NCBI GenBank assembly: GCA_050747245.1
Contig: JBOGNO010000011.1
Span: 1 to 64,000, forward strand
Source of the DNA: JBOGNO01 sp050747245
Lineage (GTDB): Bacteria > Acidobacteriota > Terriglobia > Acidiferrales > UBA7541
Direction of reading: 5' to 3'
DNA: 64,000 nt
The translations under genes and the position numbers were made by a program. A model generated the notes under the pieces. The model did no database searches and had not been told where the DNA came from. It saw nothing but the letters and a program-made list of their open reading frames with translations. Of the stretch, positions 43,449 to 51,657 are shown one piece after another; the first letter of the stretch is position 1, and each line of letters starts with the position of its first letter.

Positions 43449-44000
43449 ATGAACGCCAAAGCTATGCACAATCCTGTGGTCGCGGCGGCGAATTGTTTCA
43501 CGGCGCGCGATATTGCCAGCATTCTTCGCGAGCGGGAATGGTGGCAGGGAAGGGAAGCAAGCACGGAGATCGCAGCTTGGATGGATCGCGCTGCTGCACT
43601 GCTTGGTCAGTTTGCTGCGGACCGGGCGACGCTGGCTGGTTTGCTGGCACTGATTTTCGAATATGACGCGCGCCGAACCCTCGCCCGAACGGAAAGTCAT
43701 GCGGTTCTTTCGCGCATGGGCGCTCGTGAAGTAATACGCGATTTGGGCAATCGCATTCTTGAAACGCCGGAACTGGACTCCGAAAATTTCAAACGAATCA
43801 TCGAAGAGATGAAGATGGCGATGAAATGGCGCGGACGGGAACTCTTCCAGCCCATTCGACTGGCTCTGGCGGGACGCGCGGGCGAAGGCGAGCTCGATCG
43901 CGTGATATTGGTGGCGGAAGAAGCCGCGCGGCTGCCTTTTTCCGTTCGGGTTAAGGGCGCACGCGAGCGCATGATCGAATTCTGCGCGGCGGTGGATTGA
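43449..44000 (+). CDS. Hypothetical protein resembling the C-terminal (anticodon-binding) region of glutamyl-tRNA synthetase
   Basis: The 183-residue protein has SENFKRIIEEMKMAMKWRG followed by RELFQPIRLALAGRAGEGELDRVI. This is the pattern of the GltX C-terminal domain (KGKxLFxPLRxALTG). There is no synthetase catalytic domain (HIGH, KMSK) here. The position between ispF and rlmB is where gltX and cysS sit in Firmicutes. It may be a relic or a repurposed tRNA- or RNA-binding domain. The gene ends in TGATG, overlapping the rlmB start by one base, so it is still translated with rlmB. The similarity is by eye over about 45 residues. Confidence 0.6.
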   Translation: MNAKAMHNPVVAAANCFTARDIASILREREWWQGREASTEIAAWMDRAAALLGQFAADRATLAGLLALIFEYDARRTLARTESHAVLSRMGAREVIRDLGNRILETPELDSENFKRIIEEMKMAMKWRGRELFQPIRLALAGRAGEGELDRVILVAEEAARLPFSVRVKGARERMIEFCAAVD

Positions 44001-44734
44001 TGACGCGGCTTCTGGGCGTTCATGCCGTGGAGGAGGCGCTGCGCGCCGGCCATGCACTCGACCGGATCGTGGTTGCGCGCGGACGTCACGGCAATCGGCT
44101 GGAGGAGATTGTGCGGATGGCTCGCTCGCGTGGAATTCCCGTGCGATTTGAAGGCCGCGGGCAACTTGATATTATTGCGGAATCACGCCACCACCAGGGC
44201 ATCGTCGCCATCGCCGCTTCGCGCGCCGCAGTTGCTCTCGAAGATATCCTCGATCAAGAAAAGTCGAGCAGTCTAATCGTTCTCCTCGACGGCATCGAAG
44301 ACCCGCAAAACCTGGGCGCCGTCATCCGCACGGCGCTTGCCGCGGGCGCAAGGGGAGTCGTAATTCCGGAACGGCGCGCGGCGGGATTGACGGAAGCCGT
44401 CGGGCGCGCCTCGGCGGGAGCGTTGGAGCATCTGCCCGTGGCCCGCGTGACAAACCTCGCTCGCGCGATGGAACAGCTCAAGGAGGCGGGATACTGGCTG
44501 ATCGGTCTCGATGAACGCGCGGGAAAAAGCTACACCGAGGCCCGATATGACGGACGGATCGGAATCGTGTTCGGCAACGAGGGCCAGGGACTGCATGAAC
44601 TCGTCCGCAAGCGCTGCGATTTTCTGGTTTCCATTCCGACGACCGGGCCAGTACGCTCGCTCAATGTTTCTGTCGCCGCGGGGGTTGTTCTGTTCGAAGC
44701 CATGCGCCAGCGCTGCGCTAAACAGGGAGGCTAA
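44000..44734 (+). CDS. rlmB: 23S rRNA guanosine-2'-O-methyltransferase (SpoU family)
   Basis: RlmB methylates G2251 of 23S rRNA or a similar site. The substrate-binding N-terminal domain (LLGVHAVEEALRAG) and SpoU motifs are clear: motif 1 LDGIEDPQNLGAVIRTA, motif 2 IVFGNEGQGL, motif 3 SIPTTGPVRSLNVSVAAGVV. It may also modify tRNA; RlmB and TrmH are hard to separate by eye. The ATG at 44000 overlaps the preceding stop; a TTG at 43997 is possible. It ends the long plus-strand run, with apt converging. Confidence 0.93.
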   Translation: MTRLLGVHAVEEALRAGHALDRIVVARGRHGNRLEEIVRMARSRGIPVRFEGRGQLDIIAESRHHQGIVAIAASRAAVALEDILDQEKSSSLIVLLDGIEDPQNLGAVIRTALAAGARGVVIPERRAAGLTEAVGRASAGALEHLPVARVTNLARAMEQLKEAGYWLIGLDERAGKSYTEARYDGRIGIVFGNEGQGLHELVRKRCDFLVSIPTTGPVRSLNVSVAAGVVLFEAMRQRCAKQGG

Positions 44735-44768
44735 TCATGCGCTGGCGTGATCTTCGCCCTGTGCGGAG

Positions 44769-45290
44769 TCACTTCTCGTATTGTATCAGGGCGAAAACGT
44801 CAAGGCCGGGCAGTTTCGCGCGACCATTCAGAAAACTGAGCTCGACGGCAAACGCCGCGCCGATTACGTCTCCTCCCAATCCGCGCACGAGCTTTACGGC
44901 CGCCGAGGCGGTGCCTCCGGTGGCCAGCAAGTCGTCGCAGATGAGCACGCGCGCGCCGGGCTGCACAGCGTCCTGGTGGATTTCCAGTTTGTCCGTGCCG
45001 TATTCGAGCTGGTAGGTGACCTCTGAAGTTTTCCAGGGAAGCTTTTTCGGCTTGCGCACGGGGACAAAACCGGCATTCAAGCGATAGGCAAGCGCCGGAG
45101 CAAAAATGAATCCACGCGCCTCGATTCCGGCGACGATATCCACTTGTTTTCCGGCATAGTGATCACAAAGTTGGTCTATAAGCGAGTGGAACCCTTTCTT
45201 GTTCTGGAGAAGAGTCGTGAGGTCGTAGAACAAGATTCCGGGTTTTGGATAGTCCGAAATTTCCCGTATGAGTTTCTTCAGATCATCCAT
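44769..45290 (-). CDS. apt: Adenine phosphoribosyltransferase
   Basis: Apt salvages adenine to AMP using PRPP. The N-terminal DYPKPGILFYDLTTLL (family FPKPGIxFxDITPL), GIEARGFIFAPALAYRL, and the PRPP loop VLICDDLLATGGTA are diagnostic. The length (173) is normal. AAGGGG lies 7 bases before the ATG. The partner gene acyP precedes it on the same strand by 18 bp, so the two may be co-transcribed. Confidence 0.96.
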   Translation of the reverse strand: MDDLKKLIREISDYPKPGILFYDLTTLLQNKKGFHSLIDQLCDHYAGKQVDIVAGIEARGFIFAPALAYRLNAGFVPVRKPKKLPWKTSEVTYQLEYGTDKLEIHQDAVQPGARVLICDDLLATGGTASAAVKLVRGLGGDVIGAAFAVELSFLNGRAKLPGLDVFALIQYEK

Positions 45291-45308
45291 CGGGCGCCCC
45301 TTTCGACC

Positions 45309-45602
45309 TCAGTCCTCGTGTTCGATCGAGAATCCCGCAGCATAGGCAGGGTCGTTGGCGACTTCCTCCACCGAGATTCCTTCCACCAAGGCAGCGCGTG
45401 GCCCGCGATTCAGCTCAGCGCGAAAGGCCTGAAGCTGCTCCTGCGAGCCTTCAGCATAAACTTCTACACGACCGTCCCGCAGATTCTTCACGTAGCCCGA
45501 AACTCCGATTCTTCCCGCAATATGCCGGACAAAATACCTGTAGCCGACTCCCTGCACCATTCCGGAAACGTAATACCGTCTCGCTCGCGTTCCGTCCGGC
45601 AC
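45309..45602 (-). CDS. acyP: Acylphosphatase
   Basis: This small enzyme hydrolyses acyl-phosphates. Catalytic Arg22 and Asn40 are in VQGVGYRYFV and GYVKNLRDGRVEV. It has 97 residues and a GTG start. It is upstream of apt on the minus strand and divergent from the GH35-like gene. Confidence 0.94.
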   Translation of the reverse strand: MPDGTRARRYYVSGMVQGVGYRYFVRHIAGRIGVSGYVKNLRDGRVEVYAEGSQEQLQAFRAELNRGPRAALVEGISVEEVANDPAYAAGFSIEHED

Positions 45603-45708
45603 AACAAATCTCCGACCGCCGCAACAAAGGCCGAATTCTAACAGACCTCCAGCAATTCACCCCCGAATTCCGCGAGGGGAAAAGCGGCTGGCATCCTCGC
45701 GCGGTGTC

Positions 45709-48700
45709 ATGTCAGAATCGCGCGCGATGCGGGTTCACCTTCTCCGGACGATTCACTGGCGATTGGCTTGTGCGCTGATGCTGACTTGGTCGCTTGTCTT
45801 AGCCGCGTCGCAGGATTCTTCTCCGTCGCGAACCGGCGGAGGATCTTCGACGGCTCGCGGTGTCAGCATTGTCGAAGTGGGAGGATATCCGGAACTCCGA
45901 GTGGACGGCTCTCCTTTTTTCATAAACTCCGCGGCGTTCTTCTACTTCCGCATCCCGCGCGACCTGTGGGAGTCGCTTCTTGATCGCTATCGCGAGCTCG
46001 GCATCAACACCCTCGATATCTACATTCCGTGGAATTGGCACGAACCCTCCGAGGGCGAGTTTGATTTCGACGGCCATTCGAATCCCCGGCGGGACCTGCG
46101 CGGCCTGCTTCACTTGATCGCGGAGAGGGGCTTCCGGCTCATTGCGCGGCCAGGACCGCAAATCCTGAATGAGTGGCGCAACGGCGGCTATCCCGATTGG
46201 CTGCTCGAACGTTCGGAGTACCACATGGACACCGCGGATAGGCTGGAAGGACGATACCCCCCGTTTTCCAACCTCAACACGCGCGACAGCGAAGCAGAAG
46301 CGGAAATGCTCCTGGCGAACCCCGTGCACATGCGTTATGCGCGTGAATGGCTGACGACGGTCGCCAAAGAGCTTTCGCCTTTCAGCTCGCGCCGCGTTCT
46401 CCAAGTGCCGCCTCCGGTTCACAGTCCTTCCGCCATCATCTCCGTCGAACAAGGCGGCCCACTGCTCTTCGTGCAACTCGAAGATGATCAGGCCATCGGC
46501 CGGACGAACACCGTGGGCCCCAACTTCTGGAAATATCTTGCAACATTGCGCGACGCGCTTGAATCCGGAGGAATCGATGTGCCTTCATTCATAAATCCGA
46601 CAGACATGCGCGTCCCAGCCGCGGGCGCAAATCTCATACCTCCGATTGCAGTCATGGGGCAGTGGTACATGTCTCCGCAGGAAGAAGAAGATTCAGGCGG
46701 GCGGGAACTTGATCCTGAAGATATCTCGGAAATCGAGTATTTTACCGAAGAGCTGAAGGCCCAGCCAAAATTTCCGCCCGTGCTCATTGAGTATCAGGCG
46801 GGGTGGTACTCACCAGGTGACGACGATCGCCCCCAGGAAAGCGCGCCCGAAAATACGTTGCTGAGTTCACGGCTGCTAATCGCCAACGGACTGCGCGGAA
46901 TAAATTATTTTCCTTTGCAGGATACGATCACGCCGGCCGGGTATTCGGTTCCATGGGCGAACCGCTTTTACCGCTGGGATGCCGCTCTCAGCGCCAACGG
47001 CGATCCGCAGCCGCGCGCGCGCGTCTTGATGCGCAACGGGAAATTGCTTGCGCGATGGGGAACATTTTTGGCTGCCGCACATAAACGAGCCGATTTCGGA
47101 ATCATAAATCCGCTCAGTGCATACCCACAGGAGTCGCTCGAAAGCAAGGACGTCTTTCGCGTAAGCGGCGAAGTGATGCGCCTTGAGAGGCTTGGTACTC
47201 TCGCCGGACTCTCGAGTGAACTGATTGATCCCCAAAATGAGCCCGTGGAACAACTTTTGCGCGAGCCGATCTTGTTCTTGCCAGTTTTTGAGGCCTCTCA
47301 TCCAAAGTTTTGGCTCGCTCCGCATGCGCAAACAACTCTTCTCGAGTACATTCGTCGGGGCGGAACCGTCGTTACGTCTCCAGGGCGGCCCGAAGGTTTC
47401 ATCCTTGCTCCGCTCTGGCGCGAGCCGGGTTTGACCCAAGAATCCATGACTGTGCGAAAATTTGGCGACGGGCAGGTCATCGAACTCGAAAAGGATTTTT
47501 GCGCGTGGCTGGATATCCGGAAAGAACTGGCCGAGAACCTGCTGCAACCCGAAGTCTCCAGTGCGATGGATGTGCTGCGCAGCGCCATGGAAACCGCGCG
47601 AGTCCGGCCGGTAATTCGAAGAATTGTCGGGGCGCGCACCACTGGGACGGTACTGATTACGGAACTGGCGAGCGACGAAGGTACTGGAATCCTCGGCGCA
47701 CGCACAAGTGGGAGCGGACTATTAAGCGTCACAAATCTTTCATCCGATACAGCAGGAGAGACCCTCGAAATTCTCTCCCCTCGGGCATCGTCGCGCCGTG
47801 CGGCAGGCGACGGCGATGAACAAGATTACATCGCGCTGCACATTTCGCTTCCTCCGCGGGAGTCCGAACTGCTACCGCTCGATCAGCCACTTTGTTCCGA
47901 TGTTCAGAATGACCACAATTGTTCGGACCGCGTGGTCGCTGCTGGGGCGGAACTGCTCGGCGAGGAGCGCGAGGGCAAGACGCTCGATCTTGATTTTTAC
48001 GCGCCCAGCCGCGCCGAGATTAAACTGGCTCTCGCATCCGGACCCTCTCGTATTACGCTCGAGGAAACTATCCCCGAAGCAAAATGGGATCCGCAGACCA
48101 GCCGGCTGCATTTCGTCATTCCGCGCGCGGCGTCGCCTGATTTCCAGCGTCAGGTAAAAGTAGATCTGCCTTACACCCCCTACGTCGCGAAGAAGCCGGC
48201 GCCTAGGACTCCCCTCGTCAGTTTTCGATACCGCGTCGTCAACGATGTAGGATTGCCGCTCGGCTCGGGCCCGAAGTTCAGAACCTTTCCTCCGCTTATT
48301 GCGCTACTTCCAGAAGCGAAAAACGAAGTGCTCTTCGAGGTTCAAAATCTCCAGCTGGAGAAAATGCTCGGTTTCCACGCCAGCGTCGATGGCCCGTTGC
48401 ACGGCTCCGCAGAAATCTGGGTACCGCCAAAAAAATCGGGGTTTTTCGGATTGCGCCTGAAGAATAACGCGGGCCAGGACTCTCCCGGATCTGAGTTGAA
48501 ATCCGAGGCAGATGGCTTGATTCATGCCACGCTGGAAGTGCGCGCCGGGGAAGAGCATCACAAATCTCCTATCTTCTTCATTCCTCCTCCAGGCGAAGGA
48601 ACCACGCGGTTTGAATATGATTTTGATCGTGACGGCAGAAAAGAGTGGGCGCTCGAGAACAGCGGCTTGAGCCTTGTAATCTCGCCCGAATCCGGAGGCA

Positions 48701-49407
48701 GCGCCCTGGCCTTAGTGGACAAGAGTTCGCATACCGATGTGATCGGCAGTGCGGGAGCACTTCGCGATCATTTTTCTTATGCAGAGAATCCCCCGGGCGT
48801 TTCCGTCGAGCGGGCGCACGGGCGTTACGGACTTTTCAACCGTGCGTATAAGGCCGAGTGGCTCGATGAGAATGGGAATTCAGCCATACGCCTGAATTAC
48901 ATCGCTCCGGATATCTTTCCAGCGGGCGCAACCATCGAGAAAACCGTGCGCCTTACGGGGCCTGGCGAATTGCAAGCGACTTACCGCATACAACTCCTGG
49001 CGGCTGCCCGCGGCACGGAATTACCCCCGCAGTCGTTCGTGGCCGTGAATTCCATTCCAGCCTTTGCAGAGACCGACGCCTCTACACGCTTTTGTTGGGC
49101 GGCGAATTCAAATTCTGAAGCGAAGTCCGAGGCCGTGGGTCATGTCGCAAAAAATGAAATCTGCAGGGAATTTGAGCCGGGAGGGCCGCAAATTGTTCTG
49201 CCGGATGATGCTCGCTATTTAGAAATTCGAACGCCTTCTCGTCCCACGGTCAAGCTTTCCTGGGACTCTGGCCGTATGACAATCGAACAGAAGAATTTCT
49301 CCGCGTGGCTCAAACTTCAATTTCCACAATTGACGCCTGGAGGCGCCGCCGGAGATTATTCGCTCAGAATTCGCGTAACGTCTGCAGAGCCGCAGGTCAC
49401 GCAGTAG
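45709..49407 (+). CDS. Large exported GH35-like (beta-galactosidase family) protein with altered acid/base site
   Basis: The 1,232-residue protein has a signal peptide (about 1-33). A TIM-barrel (about 50-430) resembles GH35: NTLDIYIPWNWHEPSEGEFDF, ARPGPQILNEWRNGGYPDWLL and GGPLLFVQLEDDQ, all read in blocks. In GH35 the last block is normally QxENEYG, with the second Glu as acid/base; here it is Glu258-Asp259-Asp260. The nucleophile Glu appears kept as Glu361 in LIEYQAGWYSPG. Several beta-rich domains of unknown type fill the rest. It is either an atypical hydrolase with changed chemistry or a non-catalytic sugar binder. Start ATG 45709 or 45727; neither has a strong ribosome site. Location: periplasmic or secreted. 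Confidence 0.82.
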   Translation: MSESRAMRVHLLRTIHWRLACALMLTWSLVLAASQDSSPSRTGGGSSTARGVSIVEVGGYPELRVDGSPFFINSAAFFYFRIPRDLWESLLDRYRELGINTLDIYIPWNWHEPSEGEFDFDGHSNPRRDLRGLLHLIAERGFRLIARPGPQILNEWRNGGYPDWLLERSEYHMDTADRLEGRYPPFSNLNTRDSEAEAEMLLANPVHMRYAREWLTTVAKELSPFSSRRVLQVPPPVHSPSAIISVEQGGPLLFVQLEDDQAIGRTNTVGPNFWKYLATLRDALESGGIDVPSFINPTDMRVPAAGANLIPPIAVMGQWYMSPQEEEDSGGRELDPEDISEIEYFTEELKAQPKFPPVLIEYQAGWYSPGDDDRPQESAPENTLLSSRLLIANGLRGINYFPLQDTITPAGYSVPWANRFYRWDAALSANGDPQPRARVLMRNGKLLARWGTFLAAAHKRADFGIINPLSAYPQESLESKDVFRVSGEVMRLERLGTLAGLSSELIDPQNEPVEQLLREPILFLPVFEASHPKFWLAPHAQTTLLEYIRRGGTVVTSPGRPEGFILAPLWREPGLTQESMTVRKFGDGQVIELEKDFCAWLDIRKELAENLLQPEVSSAMDVLRSAMETARVRPVIRRIVGARTTGTVLITELASDEGTGILGARTSGSGLLSVTNLSSDTAGETLEILSPRASSRRAAGDGDEQDYIALHISLPPRESELLPLDQPLCSDVQNDHNCSDRVVAAGAELLGEEREGKTLDLDFYAPSRAEIKLALASGPSRITLEETIPEAKWDPQTSRLHFVIPRAASPDFQRQVKVDLPYTPYVAKKPAPRTPLVSFRYRVVNDVGLPLGSGPKFRTFPPLIALLPEAKNEVLFEVQNLQLEKMLGFHASVDGPLHGSAEIWVPPKKSGFFGLRLKNNAGQDSPGSELKSEADGLIHATLEVRAGEEHHKSPIFFIPPPGEGTTRFEYDFDRDGRKEWALENSGLSLVISPESGGSALALVDKSSHTDVIGSAGALRDHFSYAENPPGVSVERAHGRYGLFNRAYKAEWLDENGNSAIRLNYIAPDIFPAGATIEKTVRLTGPGELQATYRIQLLAAARGTELPPQSFVAVNSIPAFAETDASTRFCWAANSNSEAKSEAVGHVAKNEICREFEPGGPQIVLPDDARYLEIRTPSRPTVKLSWDSGRMTIEQKNFSAWLKLQFPQLTPGGAAGDYSLRIRVTSAEPQVTQ

Positions 49408-49435
49408 TTTCTACCATCGAATTGAACTTCTTATT

Positions 49436-51310
49436 CTAGGGTGCGATCACTACCGGGATCTCAACATTGGAAGGGTGCCTCGGCGAGCGGTAAATCCGCT
49501 GCGTCGCTTTCTGATAGTCCGATTCCCTCGCCTGAAAAATATTGGGCACGAATTTCTGCGGATTGCGGTCGTAGAGCGGGAACCACGTGCTCTGCACTTG
49601 CACCATAATTCGGTGGCCTTTCAGGAACGCATGGCTGTTTGTGTGTAGGTCGATGGAAAGGGGCGTGATTTCGCCAGGCACCATCGCCTCGGGTTGCTCA
49701 AAACTTTTTCTGAAACGCCCCCGCAGGATCTCATCCGCGATCATAAGTTCGAACCCGCTCATTTTCCGGTCTGCTGCGAAATCGTCGGGATATACGTCGA
49801 TCAACTTCACTACCCAATCGCTGTCTGTGCCGGTAGTGGCGGCGTAAAGATGTGTCGCGATGTCACCGGCGATAACGACGTCCTGTTCAAGCGGAGGTGT
49901 CTCCCATGTGAGCGTGTCTGGGCGATTGTCCGCGAATCGCTGGTCTTCCACGAGCCAGGTGTGCCAGCGGCTGCCTTCGGAATACGTTTCCTCGACCGGG
50001 CGGTGGCGATACGGCACAGGATGCGCGGGATCGGAAATGTAGCTATCGGAAGCTTCCACGGCCACGCGTTCCGGCGGCTCAAAAGAAAGAGAGGCGTTTT
50101 CGCGGAAGTAGAGCTTGCGGCGCAGAATTCCTTTTGTCGGCGGCCACGCGTCGTATTGCCGCCATTGATTCGAGCCGGTTTCAAACGTGAGCGCTTCCCG
50201 GAGCGGCAGCTCGCCGCGATCTTTCAGCCAGTAAGCAAACCAAGGTGCCTGCACTTTCTCACGAAAATAAGCGCTCGTATTGCTTCCAAAATCCACTTCG
50301 CCAAGCTTCTGGCCATCCATGCGCGCCCAGCCGCCATGATTCCACGGCCCGGCGATGAGATAATTTTTGTGATCTGTGTCTTTTTCTTCCATCATTTCGT
50401 AAATTTTTACCGGGCCGTAAAAATCCTCCTGGTCCCACCAACCTGCGACGTTCAGGTTAGGCACCGTCGGTTTGCGATGCATCAAATAGCGCGCAAATGT
50501 CTGCCGCTGCCAGAACTCGTCGTAATTCGGGTGACTCACAAAATCGTTCCACGTCGGGATTTTTCCCTGGAAATAAAGCTGATTTGCGTTTGAGAGAGGC
50601 CCGAGATGAAGATACCAGTCAAACGTGTCGTAGCGGTCGAAATGAAAAAGTTGATTCTCTTTCGAGGATTCGAGTTCCGTCGCGTACTCAAACCCATAAC
50701 TCAGGCGGAACGCCCCGTTGTGGTGAAAATCGTCGCCGAGAAACATGTCTGCCGGAGAAGCCTGCTCCGAGACAGCCTTCAATGCCGCGTGCGGCTCCAG
50801 CAGGCACATGGTGGTCAGCCATCCCCCATAGGAGATTCCCGCCACGCCCGCGCGCCCGTTGTTCGCGGCAACGTTTTTGACGAGCCAGTCAATTGAGTCG
50901 TAGCAGTCCGTGCCTTCGTCGATCGCTTTGGCATCGGCCGCATCGCGCGGCGGCCGCTGCATCACGAATTGTCCCTCGGATTTGAACCGGCCTCGAATAT
51001 CCTGAAACACAAAAATGTAGCCGTCTGTAAACATCTCGCGATAGAGGTTGAGCAGCCGCGAAAATCCCTTCTCGTCGTCCGCAGTCCCGTAGGGAGTGCG
51101 CGTCAGAAAAATTGGAAGCGACTCGGAAATACCCTTCGGCCGGAAAATTTCCGTGTGCAGCCTTACTCCGTCGCGCATCGGAATCATCACGTCCGTCTTG
51201 TCAAATAACTGGCTGAAATCCGGCCCTTGCTGCCCACGCGGTGCGCTTGTAGCTCCGAATATGATCACTGCGGCGAGCGAAAATGATTTCAGTATCTCTT
51301 TGTTGCTCAT
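49436..51310 (-). CDS. Exported CocE/NonD (X-Pro dipeptidyl-peptidase S15 family) serine hydrolase
   Basis: Members cleave esters, beta-lactams (as in glutaryl-7-ACA acylase) or Xaa-Pro peptides. The alpha/beta-hydrolase triad is visible: Ser160 in GISYGGW, Asp in GWWDQEDFYG (about 295), His in PWNHGGW (about 330). The conserved VMIPMRDGVRLHTEIFRP, RTPYGTA, FVFQDIRGRFKSEG and the C-terminal jelly-roll (LSIDLHTNSHAFLKGHRIMVQVQSTWFP, in blocks) fit. A hydrophobic N-terminus (about 9-27) suggests export. The length (624) is normal. The substrate is unknown. It converges with the GH35-like gene by 28 bp. Confidence 0.9.
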   Translation of the reverse strand: MSNKEILKSFSLAAVIIFGATSAPRGQQGPDFSQLFDKTDVMIPMRDGVRLHTEIFRPKGISESLPIFLTRTPYGTADDEKGFSRLLNLYREMFTDGYIFVFQDIRGRFKSEGQFVMQRPPRDAADAKAIDEGTDCYDSIDWLVKNVAANNGRAGVAGISYGGWLTTMCLLEPHAALKAVSEQASPADMFLGDDFHHNGAFRLSYGFEYATELESSKENQLFHFDRYDTFDWYLHLGPLSNANQLYFQGKIPTWNDFVSHPNYDEFWQRQTFARYLMHRKPTVPNLNVAGWWDQEDFYGPVKIYEMMEEKDTDHKNYLIAGPWNHGGWARMDGQKLGEVDFGSNTSAYFREKVQAPWFAYWLKDRGELPLREALTFETGSNQWRQYDAWPPTKGILRRKLYFRENASLSFEPPERVAVEASDSYISDPAHPVPYRHRPVEETYSEGSRWHTWLVEDQRFADNRPDTLTWETPPLEQDVVIAGDIATHLYAATTGTDSDWVVKLIDVYPDDFAADRKMSGFELMIADEILRGRFRKSFEQPEAMVPGEITPLSIDLHTNSHAFLKGHRIMVQVQSTWFPLYDRNPQKFVPNIFQARESDYQKATQRIYRSPRHPSNVEIPVVIAP

Positions 51311-51657
51311 TGCGCCCTCGACTGAGATTTCTCTGCGCGCGGCATGTTACGCCTCAAGCAAATTCGACTCAAGTTTCGCGATGGCGGCTTGGAATTATTC
51401 CCGAAATGAACTTGTACCGTTCCATAGTGAAACAGGGGCCATAACTGCACCGCCCTCGATTGCTCCTTCGCGCCTCTCATTTCTGCACCCGATTCGCCTC
51501 AAATAACAACCGCAACTTCTGAGTTTGACGGCGATTAACTCGCTTTGGCTGTTCGGAAAATTAGCGCGCCTTAATGACGCCATGCACGGCTCTCATTCCT
51601 TTTTCCGATGGCATCAGTGTTGCCTCAACTCGGTCGCCCAGACTTGGGAGATACGAA
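51311..51657. other. Divergent intergenic region, 347 bp
   Basis: This lies between the S15 hydrolase and the Ig-repeat lipoprotein and must hold their promoters. No consensus -35/-10 pair, repeat or RNA gene was convincing. A frame open from 51574 is the upstream extension of the lipoprotein gene and is not thought to be translated. Confidence 0.5.
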
